Source: Intrasporangium calvum (GTDB taxonomy: Bacteria; Actinomycetota; Actinomycetes; Actinomycetales; Dermatophilaceae). Taken from it: a stretch of DNA of 64,000 nucleotides. Shown in pieces: positions 35,113 through 42,669 of the stretch (positions within the stretch are counted from its first letter, which is position 1; every line of letters starts with the position of its first letter). The stretch lies in contig NZ_JAPFQL010000011.1 of NCBI RefSeq assembly GCF_028446585.1, forward strand, positions 1 to 64,000, written 5' to 3'. The notes beneath the pieces were generated by a model that was not told where the DNA came from, did not search any database, and was given only the letters and a program-made list of their open reading frames with translations. Made by a program: the position numbers and the translations under genes.

Positions 35113-36483
35113 ATGCAACCGACCCATCAACCGACCGACATCCATCAGCGAGTCCTCGCACGCGACCTCGCATCCCTGCCCGACGGCTCCCCGGCGTGCA
35201 TCGCGGGCTGGGTGCACCGGCGCCGCACGCTCGCGTCGGTGACGTTCGTCGTGGTGCGGGACCGGACGGGTCTGACCCAGGTCGTCGTCAAGGACGCAGA
35301 GACGATCAGCCGGCTCAGCGGCATACCTGAGGAGACGACGGTCGAGGTCACGGGCACCGTGTCGCTCAACCCCGCGGCCCCTGGAGGGGCGGAGCTGGTG
35401 GAGCCGACGTTCACTGCGCTGACGGAGCCTGCCGTCGCGCCTCCGGTCGAGCTGTGGCGACCGACGTTCGGGGCCGGGCTGGCGACGCATCTCGACCATG
35501 CGGCCGTGACGCTCCGGCATCCACGGCACCGAGCGGCGTGGGAGATCGCGAGTGCCTCGTTGCGCGGCTTCCGCTCGGCGCTCACCGCTCTCGACTTCAC
35601 GGAGATCGCGACGCCGAAGCTCGTCGGCGGCGCCACCGAGTCGGGGGCCAACGTCTTCGAGGTCGACTACTTCGGCCGCCCGGCCTACCTCGCCCAGTCG
35701 CCGCAGCTCTACAAGCAGATGCTGGTCGGAGTGTTCGAGCGGGTCTTCGAGGTGGGTCCGGTCTTCCGGGCGGAGCCGCACGACACCGTTCGTCACCTGG
35801 CGCAGTACACCTCGCTCGACGCGGAGCTCGGTTTCATCCGGGACCACCGCGACGTGCTCGTCATCCTCCGGGCTGCCCTCGCCGGGATGGTGGAGGCCAT
35901 CGAGTCGTATGCCGCTGAGGCCGCTTCGCTCCTTCACGTGGACCTGCCCCGGGTGCCGGAGGAGTTCCCCGTGATCCACTTCGCGGACGCCTTGGAGCTC
36001 GTGGGCGCCGACCCGGCCGAGCCCGACCTCAGCCCGGCGCACGAGAGGGCGCTGGGCGAGTGGGCCCTGACCACCCACGGCTCGGACTTCCTTGCCGTGG
36101 AGGGCTACCCGATGGCGAAGCGGCCCTTCTACACGCACCCATGGGCGGCTTCGTCCCCCATGCACCCCCGTCAGGCCCGTCTGGCTGAGCCGGGTGGCGA
36201 TGGTTTCGAGGGGTCGAACTCCTTCGACCTGCTGTTCCGAGGCCTGGAGCTGACGACCGGAGGCCAGCGGCTCCATCGTCCGAGCGACTACCGGGCCGCC
36301 CTCGAGCGGGCCGGCCAGGACCCTGCGACGCTCGCCGGCTACCTCGCCGCGTTCGAGCACGGGATGCCACCGCACGGCGGCTTCGCGATCGGCCTGGAGC
36401 GTTGGGTGGCTCGTCTCACCGGGGCGAAGAACGTCCGGGAGGTTGCGCTGTTCCCGCGGGACCTGCACCGGATCATGCCGTGA
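35113..36483 (+). CDS. Aspartate-tRNA ligase, archaeal/non-discriminating type (AspS2)
   Basis: 456 residues: N-terminal OB anticodon-binding fold, class II motif 2 FRAEPHDTVRHLAQYTSLDAE and motif 3 GFAIGLERWVARLTG with the tail REVALFPRD. The RAE.H.T.RHL and FPRD pattern is of the archaeal/eukaryal AspRS, and the roughly 150-residue GAD insertion of bacterial AspRS is absent. Such enzymes often charge both tRNA-Asp and tRNA-Asn. The strong AGGAGGTGAAGGA site fixes ATG 35113 and is the target of the upstream T-box. A dispersed-element copy (35906-35919) encodes SYAAEA. Confidence 0.88.
   Translation: MQPTHQPTDIHQRVLARDLASLPDGSPACIAGWVHRRRTLASVTFVVVRDRTGLTQVVVKDAETISRLSGIPEETTVEVTGTVSLNPAAPGGAELVEPTFTALTEPAVAPPVELWRPTFGAGLATHLDHAAVTLRHPRHRAAWEIASASLRGFRSALTALDFTEIATPKLVGGATESGANVFEVDYFGRPAYLAQSPQLYKQMLVGVFERVFEVGPVFRAEPHDTVRHLAQYTSLDAELGFIRDHRDVLVILRAALAGMVEAIESYAAEAASLLHVDLPRVPEEFPVIHFADALELVGADPAEPDLSPAHERALGEWALTTHGSDFLAVEGYPMAKRPFYTHPWAASSPMHPRQARLAEPGGDGFEGSNSFDLLFRGLELTTGGQRLHRPSDYRAALERAGQDPATLAGYLAAFEHGMPPHGGFAIGLERWVARLTGAKNVREVALFPRDLHRIMP
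35906..35919 (-). repeat. Dispersed element inside the AspRS gene (variant)
   Basis: CGTATGCCGCTGAG, perfect over the 12-base core, in frame as Tyr-Ala-Ala-Glu. A weaker 12-of-14 match lies at 35314-35327 in the same gene. Confidence 0.8.
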
Positions 36484-36560
36484 CCCTTTGTGTCCCAAGG
36501 CAGCTCGTGGCGCGCGGGGCAGTGGTGTGACGCGGGCCCGCGCGTCTGCGCGGGCCTGCG

Positions 36561-36574
36561 CCCAGCGGCATACG
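36561..36574 (+). repeat. Dispersed element, spacer copy before bldC
   Basis: Exact 14-base copy in the 264-base spacer between the AspRS gene and bldC. The rest of the spacer holds the bldC leader with its hairpin, and I see no gene. Confidence 0.9.
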
Positions 36575-36694
36575 GCCATCTTTGTCTGCAGTGGACACGG
36601 CGTGTCGACTTGCGCCGGGACGACGAGGCGCTCTTCACTCTTCCCCTCCAGTCACAGGAGCCTCTAATGTTGCTTTCTGCACCCGTGTGATGTT

Positions 36695-36716
36695 TCGCCG
36701 GAGGGGAAGCCGGCGA
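36695..36716 (+). other. Leader hairpin upstream of bldC
   Basis: Seven-bp stem TCGCCGG / CCGGCGA with loop AGGGGAAG, about 30 bases before the bldC ATG. It might shape mRNA stability or serve as an operator; its role is unknown. Confidence 0.4.
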
Positions 36717-36747
36717 CATGCGTGTGTCGGAGAGATCGAGGTATCAC

Positions 36748-36948
36748 ATGTCGAATGAGCGTCAGCTCGCCGAGGTGCGGTTCCTGACCGTTGCCGAGGT
36801 CGCCTCGATCATGCGCGTGTCAAAGATGACGGTGTATCGGCTCGTCCACGGCGGCGAGCTGCCCGCCGTCCGGGTCGGGCGCTCCTTCCGGGTCCCGGAG
36901 GATGCTGTGCACAAGTACCTGCAGCAGTCGTTCATCGACACCGCGTGA
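36748..36948 (+). CDS. bldC: BldC-type MerR/excisionase-fold transcription regulator
   Basis: 66 residues consisting of one winged helix-turn-helix (FLTVAEVASIMRVSKMTVYRLVHGGELPAVRVGRSFRVPEDAVHKYL), nearly the whole of BldC, which binds direct repeats cooperatively and controls development in Streptomyces. ATG 36748 has GAGG six bases upstream. In mycobacteria and streptomycetes the same gene sits near proC and the bS22 gene, as here. Confidence 0.92.
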   Translation: MSNERQLAEVRFLTVAEVASIMRVSKMTVYRLVHGGELPAVRVGRSFRVPEDAVHKYLQQSFIDTA

Positions 36949-36958
36949 CAGGTTGAAG

Positions 36959-37017
36959 GAGCAGTTTCTCCCTCTCGGGCTCGGGTCGACCCCGACCCCC
37001 ATGGGGAGAAACTGCTC
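36959..37017 (+). terminator. Terminator of bldC
   Basis: Fourteen-bp stem with arms 36959-36972 (GAGCAGTTTCTCCC) and 37004-37017, an inner CGGGTCGACCCCG stem, and a short TTT run after it. The best intrinsic terminator in the window. Confidence 0.85.
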
Positions 37018-37034
37018 TTTCGAGGCCGCTCCTT

Positions 37035-37063
37035 TTGGGTCAGCCCCGCCGACACGCTACGCT
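37035..37063 (+). promoter_or_regulatory. Candidate housekeeping promoter of the bS22 gene
   Basis: TTGGGT, a 17-base spacer, and TACGCT, placed about 95 bases before the start of the small ribosomal protein gene and after the bldC terminator. Confidence 0.5.
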
Positions 37064-37157
37064 TGGCCCTCGGCTCGGCTCGAGGAGTCGACTTTCCTGA
37101 TTGACGGGTGGTCGGCGCAGGTCGGCACACAGCACCGTCAACGGATCAAGGACAACC

Positions 37158-37256
37158 ATGGGCTCTGTCATCAAGAAGCGCCGGAAGCGGATGGCGAAGA
37201 AGAAGCACCGCAAGCTGCTTCGCAAGACGCGTCACCAGCGTCGTAACAAGAAGTGA
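37158..37256 (+). CDS. Small ribosomal protein bS22 (AURKAIP1/COX24-domain)
   Basis: Encodes 32 residues beginning MGSVIKKRRKRMAKKKH and ending RRNKK, matching the very short basic protein known as bS22 on actinobacterial 30S subunits, related to the mitochondrial AURKAIP1/COX24 C-terminus. 'AAGGA' lies seven bases before the ATG. Own promoter candidate and terminator flank it. Location after bldC is conserved in mycobacteria. Too short for usual gene finders. Confidence 0.92.
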   Translation: MGSVIKKRRKRMAKKKHRKLLRKTRHQRRNKK

Positions 37257-37293
37257 CCTGACTCGCACAGGTAGCGGGCCTGGCCCGCACGTC

Positions 37294-37322
37294 TCGACCC
37301 TCGCCTCTCAGGCGGGGGTCGA
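37294..37322 (+). terminator. Terminator of the bS22 gene
   Basis: Thirteen-bp stem TCGACCCTCGCCT / AGGCGGGGGTCGA (one G-U) with a CTC loop, 37 bases after the stop. The following 178 bases to the epimerase gene hold no other gene. Confidence 0.8.
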
Positions 37323-37500
37323 CTGCTGTCCGGCGCCGGCTGCCTGACCCGCCGGCTCGCCCCCGCGCGTCACCGACATCACGGACCGGAGTCCGCAACG
37401 CGGCCTGCGCGTGGATAGGGTGGTGTCGAAGTCCACGCAATGACCGCCGGGGGGCTGGTCGGCCCCCGTCCGCCATGACGCGCGCAGACAGGAGGAGCCG

Positions 37501-38559
37501 ATGGCCAGGATCGTGCTCGTCACCGGCGTGTCCCGCTATCTCGGGGGTCTCTACGCGCGCCGCCTGAGCGCCGACCCCGGCATCGAGCGGATCCTCGGGG
37601 TCGACGTGATCCCCCCGAGGCACTCGATCGGCCGAGCCGAGTTCGTCCGCGCCGACATCCGCAACCCGATGATCGGGCGGATCATGAACCAGGCCGAGGT
37701 CGACACGGTCGTCCACATGAACGTCATCGCGACTCCGAAGGACACGGGCGGGCGGGTGACGCAGAAGGAGATCAACGTCATCGGCACCATGCAGCTGCTC
37801 GCCGCGTGCCAGAAGGCGCCCTCGGTCCAGCGCCTCGTCGTCAAGTCGTCGGCCGCCATCTATGGGTCCTCGCCGCGGGACCCCGCGATGTTCGCCGAGG
37901 ACATGAATGCCAAGTCGACCCCCCGCAGCGGGTTCGGCAAGGACTCCATCGAGGTCGAGGGCTACGTCCGAGGGTTCTCGCGGCGCCGCCCCGACGTCGA
38001 GATCACCATGCTCCGGCTGGCCAACGTCATCGGCCCCCAGATCCGCACCGCCGTGACCGACTACTTCACGCTCCCGCTCATCCCGGTGCCGCTGGGCTAC
38101 GACGCCAGGCTCCAGTTCCTCCACGAGGACGACGCCATCGCTGCTCTCGTCACGGCCACGACTGGGCCTTCCGTCGGCATCGTCAACGTGGCCGGGGACG
38201 GCTTCCTCACGCTCCTCCAGTGCCTCGCGATGGTGCGCCGCCCGGTCCTCCCGGTTCCGCTCGCGACCGCAGGCCTGATCGGCAACATCGTCAAACGCAG
38301 CGGCCTTGCGGACTTCTCGCCCGATCAGGTGGCGTTCCTCGCCTTCGGCCGGGGGCTGGACACGACCCGGATGCGCCACGTGCTCGAGTTCGAGCCGCGC
38401 TACTCCACGCGCGCGGCCTTCGAGGCCTTCGCCGCCGGCGTCCACTCCGTCGTCGCGGACGTCGAGGGCGTCGGCGAGGCCGTGACCGGGGCGGTCACCG
38501 GCGCGGCCGGTGGCGGCGCGGCAGCCCTGGCGCGCGTCTTCGAGAGGCTCTCCCAGTGA
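37501..38559 (+). CDS. NAD-dependent epimerase/dehydratase family protein
   Basis: 352 residues of the extended SDR fold, homologous in context to mycobacterial Rv0501. Two active-site features look altered: the glycine motif reads TGVSRYLGG, and the usual YxxxK position reads FGKDS, lacking the tyrosine. NAD-sugar epimerase activity is therefore uncertain. A strong AGGAGG precedes ATG 37501. The stop overlaps the acyltransferase GTG (GTGA). The last 35 residues are Ala/Gly/Val-rich. Confidence 0.82.
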   Translation: MARIVLVTGVSRYLGGLYARRLSADPGIERILGVDVIPPRHSIGRAEFVRADIRNPMIGRIMNQAEVDTVVHMNVIATPKDTGGRVTQKEINVIGTMQLLAACQKAPSVQRLVVKSSAAIYGSSPRDPAMFAEDMNAKSTPRSGFGKDSIEVEGYVRGFSRRRPDVEITMLRLANVIGPQIRTAVTDYFTLPLIPVPLGYDARLQFLHEDDAIAALVTATTGPSVGIVNVAGDGFLTLLQCLAMVRRPVLPVPLATAGLIGNIVKRSGLADFSPDQVAFLAFGRGLDTTRMRHVLEFEPRYSTRAAFEAFAAGVHSVVADVEGVGEAVTGAVTGAAGGGAAALARVFERLSQ

Positions 38560-40139
38560 CGGCCGCGAAGCAGTCCCCGAAGAAGGCCGCCGGGCCGAAG
38601 AAGGCGGCTGCACCGAAGAGGGCGGCTGCACCGAAGAGGGCGGCTGCACCGAAGAGGGCGGCTGCTCCGAAGAAGACCCCCGGGGCGAAGAAGGCGGCTG
38701 CCCCCACGAAGGCCGCCGGCACGCAGGCCGCGGAGGCCGAGGCCGCCGTTCGACCAGTGCCGGCCTCGCGCTCCGCCTTCGCGGCCGGAGCCGCTCGGGC
38801 CACCGGCGAGCGGCGCCGACGGTCCGGCACCCCCTTGATCACCAGTGCAACGCCGCTGGAGGTCAGTGCGGCGCGGCGCGACGCCACGGCCGCCCTGCCG
38901 GAGGACGCCAGCCTTCCGGTCGCCGGCGACGCAACAGCCGAAAAGGACCGGTCTGCGGGCACCCCGACCCGGAAGCGACCACCGCGCAGGGCGATCCGGG
39001 ATCGGCGCGAGCAACGGGCTCGGGAGCGAGCCTTGCGTCCGGTGCCGTCGCTACCTGCCCCCGACGAGAAGGTGGCGCTGCTCGCGGAGCCGGCCCAGCG
39101 GCATACGGACTCGGCGCCGGAGCCCGCCACAGGACCGGCGGGCCTCGCGGAAGGGCTGCAACACACGGCGGAGCGGATCGTCGGTGCCGTGCTCGAGGCC
39201 GCCGAGTTCTCCTCCGAGGCCCGACCCGGGCCGGCGGAGCTCGTGGAGCTCGCGGTCAACCTGCTCCGTGCCGCGGCGACGGCCGCCGGCGTCCCCGCGG
39301 AAGAGGTCGAGCGCCAGGTGGCCGAGACCCTCGCCTACGTGCGCAGGAGGCTGACGGGCGACTACACGGTCGACGAGTTCGGCTTCGACGAGGACTACAC
39401 CACGCACGTCCACCTGCCCATCCTGCGGCCGCTCTACAAGTCGTGGTTCCGCGTCGAGGTGAAGGGCATCGACAACATTCCCGACACCGGTGGTGCCCTC
39501 GTCGTGGCGAACCACTCCGGCACGGTCGCCATGGACTCGCTGATGACCCAGGTCGCCGTCTACGACGAGCACCCGCGCCACCGCCACCTGCGGATGCTGG
39601 GTGCGGACCTCGTCTTCCAGACCCCGTTCGTCGGGCCGATCGCCCGGCGCTCCGGATCGACGCTCGCCGCCAACACGGACGCCGAGCGGCTGCTCGCTGG
39701 CGGGCACCTCGTCGGCGTCTGGCCCGAGGGGTTCAAGGGCGTCGGCAAGCCGTTCAGCGATCGCTACAAGCTCCAGAGGTTCGGGCGAGGCGGCTTCGTC
39801 GCCGCAGCCCTGCGCGCGGGCGTGCCGATCGTGCCCTGCTCCATCGTGGGCGCCGAGGAGATCTACCCGATGATCGGCAACATGCCGACGCTCGCCCGTC
39901 TCCTCGGCCTGCCCTACGTGCCGATCACTCCGACCTTCCCCTGGCTGGGGCCCCTCGGTGCCATCCCGCTGCCGAGCAAGTGGCTCATCGAGTTCGGCCC
40001 GCCAATCGACACCACGGCCTTCGGCCCGGAGGCGGCGGACGACCCGATGCTCGTCTTCGACCTCACCGACCAGGTGCGCGAGACGATCCAGCAGACGCTC
40101 TACAGCCTGCTCATGCAGCGACGGTCCGTCTTCATCTGA
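38556..40139 (+). CDS. 1-acylglycerol-3-phosphate acyltransferase-like protein with Lys/Ala-rich tail
   Basis: 527 residues. The C-terminal 270 are a PlsC domain: NHSGTVAMD (variant of NHxSxxD, lacking the exact spacing), the block around RSGSTLAANTDAERLL, and EG motif VWPEGFKG. The N-terminal 55 residues are a repetitive tail of AAAPKR units encoded by four 18-bp DNA repeats, then a disordered Arg/Pro region and a helical segment. Such tails bind DNA or acidic membranes; here the role is unknown. A dispersed-element copy at 39094-39107 encodes PAQRHT in the disordered part. Confidence 0.85.
   Translation: MTAAKQSPKKAAGPKKAAAPKRAAAPKRAAAPKRAAAPKKTPGAKKAAAPTKAAGTQAAEAEAAVRPVPASRSAFAAGAARATGERRRRSGTPLITSATPLEVSAARRDATAALPEDASLPVAGDATAEKDRSAGTPTRKRPPRRAIRDRREQRARERALRPVPSLPAPDEKVALLAEPAQRHTDSAPEPATGPAGLAEGLQHTAERIVGAVLEAAEFSSEARPGPAELVELAVNLLRAAATAAGVPAEEVERQVAETLAYVRRRLTGDYTVDEFGFDEDYTTHVHLPILRPLYKSWFRVEVKGIDNIPDTGGALVVANHSGTVAMDSLMTQVAVYDEHPRHRHLRMLGADLVFQTPFVGPIARRSGSTLAANTDAERLLAGGHLVGVWPEGFKGVGKPFSDRYKLQRFGRGGFVAAALRAGVPIVPCSIVGAEEIYPMIGNMPTLARLLGLPYVPITPTFPWLGPLGAIPLPSKWLIEFGPPIDTTAFGPEAADDPMLVFDLTDQVRETIQQTLYSLLMQRRSVFI
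38603..38674 (+). repeat. Four 18-bp tandem repeats in the acyltransferase gene
   Basis: GGCGGCTGCACCGAAGAG repeated three times and a fourth with three changes; each encodes Lys/Arg-Ala-Ala-Ala-Pro-Lys. Likely to vary in copy number by slippage without shifting the frame. Confidence 0.9.
39094..39107 (+). repeat. Dispersed element inside the acyltransferase gene
   Basis: Exact 14-base copy in the long-flank context (GAGCCGGCCCAGC...), in frame as Ala-Gln-Arg-His-Thr, within a predicted disordered segment. Confidence 0.9.
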
Positions 40140-40141
40140 CG

Positions 40142-40164
40142 GCCGCGTCGCGCTCGATCGCGGC
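40142..40164. terminator. Small hairpin between convergent genes
   Basis: GCCGCG / CGCGGC, six bp with an 11-base loop, in the 25-base gap between the acyltransferase and DUF5667 genes. Weak. Confidence 0.4.
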
Positions 40165-41418
40165 TCAGGGGAGCGTGGGATCGAGGTCCACGGACAGGCT
40201 CGGAGCGGTGAGGGTGGTGTCGGAGAGGGTGGTGTCGGAGAGGGTCACGCCGCCACCCCCGACCGCCACGGTCGAGGACAGCCCGATCGTCGGCAGGCTG
40301 ATGGTCGCGCTGGGCAGTGTGACCCCGCCCCCACCCACGGTCGCGTCGCTCGTCGTGATGCCGACCCCGGGCAGGCTCACGGTGGCCGAGCCGATCGTGG
40401 CTGGTGGCGGGGCGACGCTCACTCCGGGGAGCGGCGTCCCCTCGGTCGGCAGCGGCGCCGGGACGGTGGCTTCCGGTGCGCCGGGGAGCCCGGCGGCCGG
40501 AGGAACCACGGGACCGACCGTCAGGCCGGGAGTCGCGACGCCGGAGCCACCGAGCAGCAGCTCGAGCTGAAGCTCGGCCGCGGCCGCCCGCTCACCGCAC
40601 GCTGAGCAGGCGGTGAGCTCGCGCAGGGACTCCAGCTGGGTCTGGGCGAGCAGCCCGTGGAGCCGCTCCCACGCGGGAACGGCGCCGGCCGGGACGGCGG
40701 GGCGCATCGCCTCGACCTGCGGCAGCGTGCGCGCGACGAAGTCGGCCAGCGAGGTCAGCGCCTCGGGCCGTCCCTCGGTGCGGTAGACCTCGAGGAGAAG
40801 CGCCCGCGCCGACGTCGTCGACTGTGCGGCGGCGTCGAAGGCCACCGACAGGTCCTCGGCGACCACGTCGCCGCGGTCGATCAGCTCGCGGGCCTCGGCG
40901 ACATGCTGCTCGGCCTGCGCGACGTGGGTCAGCCCGGCGTCGAGCGTGCTGCCAGCGAGCTGGACCGCAGCCCGGTCGAGAACCTGCTTGATCGGATAGA
41001 GCAGGTCGCCGGGGGCCGCCTGCCGCGACATGACGCCGAGGCCGCCTGCCAGCAGGATGACGGCGGCAGCCGCAGCCGCGAGGTGACGCAGCGGGCGCGA
41101 CACCCGCAGGACGGAGACGGAGGCGCCCTCAGGAGTGGTCCGCAGGTCGGGGACATCCACGGCGGTGTCCACGGTGGTGTCCACGGTGGTGTCCACGGCG
41201 GTGTCCGCGGTGGAAGTGGCCGCGATGGGGTGCGCCTCGGAGAGCAGACGCTCCCGCAGGTTCGAGACGAACTCCGCGCGCGGCGCCAGCCGCGTCTGGT
41301 CGACCGCCTCGATGGCGTGGAGCACGGTGACCAGCTCGACGATGCCCGGGCGCTCGACCGGCTCGCCGTCGAGGGCACGCTGGAGGAGGTCGGCGTCCGT
41401 GCCGGGGCCGAGGTCCAT
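40165..41418 (-). CDS. DUF5667-containing membrane protein, probable anti-sigma partner of the BldN-like factor
   Basis: 417 residues: cytoplasmic N-terminal part (1-115), one membrane helix (about 116-135, RHLAAAAAAVILLAGGLGV), the DUF5667 segment (PGDLLYPIKQVLDRAAVQLAG), a CxxC pair (TACSACGE), and a long low-complexity extracellular tail of TVGGGGVTLPSATISLP-like repeats. The layout fits a single-pass anti-sigma such as streptomycete RsbN, whose gene also follows bldN. DNA repeats of 12 bp encode TVDT units near residues 70-85. No HATPase or ZAS motif is evident, so anti-sigma activity is inferred. Confidence 0.8.
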   Translation of the reverse strand: MDLGPGTDADLLQRALDGEPVERPGIVELVTVLHAIEAVDQTRLAPRAEFVSNLRERLLSEAHPIAATSTADTAVDTTVDTTVDTAVDVPDLRTTPEGASVSVLRVSRPLRHLAAAAAAVILLAGGLGVMSRQAAPGDLLYPIKQVLDRAAVQLAGSTLDAGLTHVAQAEQHVAEARELIDRGDVVAEDLSVAFDAAAQSTTSARALLLEVYRTEGRPEALTSLADFVARTLPQVEAMRPAVPAGAVPAWERLHGLLAQTQLESLRELTACSACGERAAAAELQLELLLGGSGVATPGLTVGPVVPPAAGLPGAPEATVPAPLPTEGTPLPGVSVAPPPATIGSATVSLPGVGITTSDATVGGGGVTLPSATISLPTIGLSSTVAVGGGGVTLSDTTLSDTTLTAPSLSVDLDPTLP

Positions 41419-41429
41419 GCGCTGCTCCA

Positions 41430-41483
41430 GGTCTGGTGGGTGGTCTGGTGGGTGGGTTTGGTGGGTGGTCTGGTGAGTGGTCC
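41430..41483 (+). repeat. G/T-rich low-complexity run between sigma factor and DUF5667 genes
   Basis: A 54-base block of GGTGGGTGGTCTGGTG-type units on the plus strand, with several GG/GGG tracts that could form a quadruplex. It lies in the 135-base spacer ahead of the DUF5667 start and may influence its translation or transcription. Confidence 0.6.
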
Positions 41484-41553
41484 GTCGAGGGGTGCGGTGG
41501 TCGGGGACGCCCGGCGTGCGGCAAACGACGAGGGGTGGGCCGGGGTTACGCGG

Positions 41554-42414
41554 TCAGAGCTCCACTCCCTCCAGCGACTTGCGCAGGGCTCGCGTGGCGC
41601 GCAGCTGGAGCTGCTTGACCGCCCCTTCGGACTTGCCGAGAACCCTCGCTGTCTCGGCCAGGCTGAGTCCCTGGAGGAAGCGCAGGGTGATGCACTCCGC
41701 CTGCTCGGGACCGAGCTGGCGGATGGCTGAGACCAGGCGCTCGTCCCGCAGCCGCGCGAGGACCTCGGCCTCGGGTGCGTCGACCTGCTCGTCGGCGTCA
41801 CGCATGTCGGCCGTCGTCACCTCGAAGCGGAACCGGGCGGACTTGACGTGGTCGGCGATGAGGTTACGCGCGATGGTGACGAACCAGGCGGCGATGTCGC
41901 GGCCCTGCCACGTGAAGCTGTCGATGCGACGCATGGCGCGGATGAAGGTCTCCGAGGTGAGGTCCTCGGCCAGGGGGCGGTTGCCCACGCGGACGAGCAC
42001 GTAGCGGAAGACCGTGTCGACGTAGGCGTCGTAGAGCTGGGCGAAGGCCTCGCGGTCACCCTCCTGGGCAAGGCGGACGAGCGCCTCGATGCGCGTCTGC
42101 GCGGCTTCGTCGCGGGCACTCCGCGGCGCAGGGCCAGGCACACTCCGTTGGCCGGGGATCGACCCGGCGCCGGCATCGGGGCCGTGGCGCTGGGCGCCCC
42201 AGTCGGCCCCGACGGTCGCGCTGCTGGTGTCGCCCCCCTCGACGGCCGCCCAGAGCGCGTCGAGGGCGGTGCGCCAGGACGGCGCAGACCTCGGCGGCCA
42301 CGCAGGGGCCACTCCCGGATGGGCGACGGCTCCCGACACAGCAAACAGCGGCGCCGGAGGTCCGGCGGCCGCTGTGCTGGGACGGCTGAACTGCGCCGTC
42401 AAGGGGCCGTGCAT
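41554..42414 (-). CDS. bldN: ECF sigma factor, BldN-like with long N-terminal extension
   Basis: 286 residues. Region 2 (AFAQLYDAYVDTVFRYVL ... SETFIRAMRRIDSF) begins only near residue 115, and region 4 (LGPEQAECITLRFLQGLSLAETARVLGKSEGAVKQL) is at the end. The roughly 105-residue Pro/Ala-rich extension recalls Streptomyces pro-BldN, whose extension is removed proteolytically. Gene order (sigma factor, glutaredoxin, rex, hemA) is the streptomycete order around bldN. Symbol given by context and architecture. An internal start closer to region 2 is possible. Confidence 0.75.
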   Translation of the reverse strand: MHGPLTAQFSRPSTAAAGPPAPLFAVSGAVAHPGVAPAWPPRSAPSWRTALDALWAAVEGGDTSSATVGADWGAQRHGPDAGAGSIPGQRSVPGPAPRSARDEAAQTRIEALVRLAQEGDREAFAQLYDAYVDTVFRYVLVRVGNRPLAEDLTSETFIRAMRRIDSFTWQGRDIAAWFVTIARNLIADHVKSARFRFEVTTADMRDADEQVDAPEAEVLARLRDERLVSAIRQLGPEQAECITLRFLQGLSLAETARVLGKSEGAVKQLQLRATRALRKSLEGVEL

Positions 42415-42669
42415 CCCGCCAGTGTCGCTGACGTGTCAACCCCTTGGGTGGGTCACGGCGTCCCGAGCCGTGGTCGCGCGCGGGTGCGGACGGAGCAGGA
42501 AGACGATGGAGACGGCCTTGGCGACGGTCCGGACCGTGGTGTGGTCGTGGACCCCGTCGACGGTTCGGTGGGCACCCGCCGGCCGGGAGGGGTAGCGTTT
42601 TGAGGAGATGCTCGAGGAGACGAGCCCGAGACCACTCGTGACGATTCGTGACGACTCTTGGAGGCACCG
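42415..42669. other. Divergent promoter region bldN / release-factor-like gene
   Basis: 255 bases with no protein-like frame. It holds the short direct repeat GTGACGATTCGTGACGA near 42639-42656 immediately before the ribosome site of the plus-strand gene. Promoters not assigned. Confidence 0.5.

Noticed and set aside
36490-36690. Small plus-strand frame in the bldC spacer
   Set aside because: No ribosome site or family pattern; it runs through a dispersed element and the leader.
37171-38649. 492-codon minus-strand frame across the epimerase gene
   Set aside because: Antisense shadow; no recognisable domain and it overlaps the clear bS22, epimerase and acyltransferase genes.
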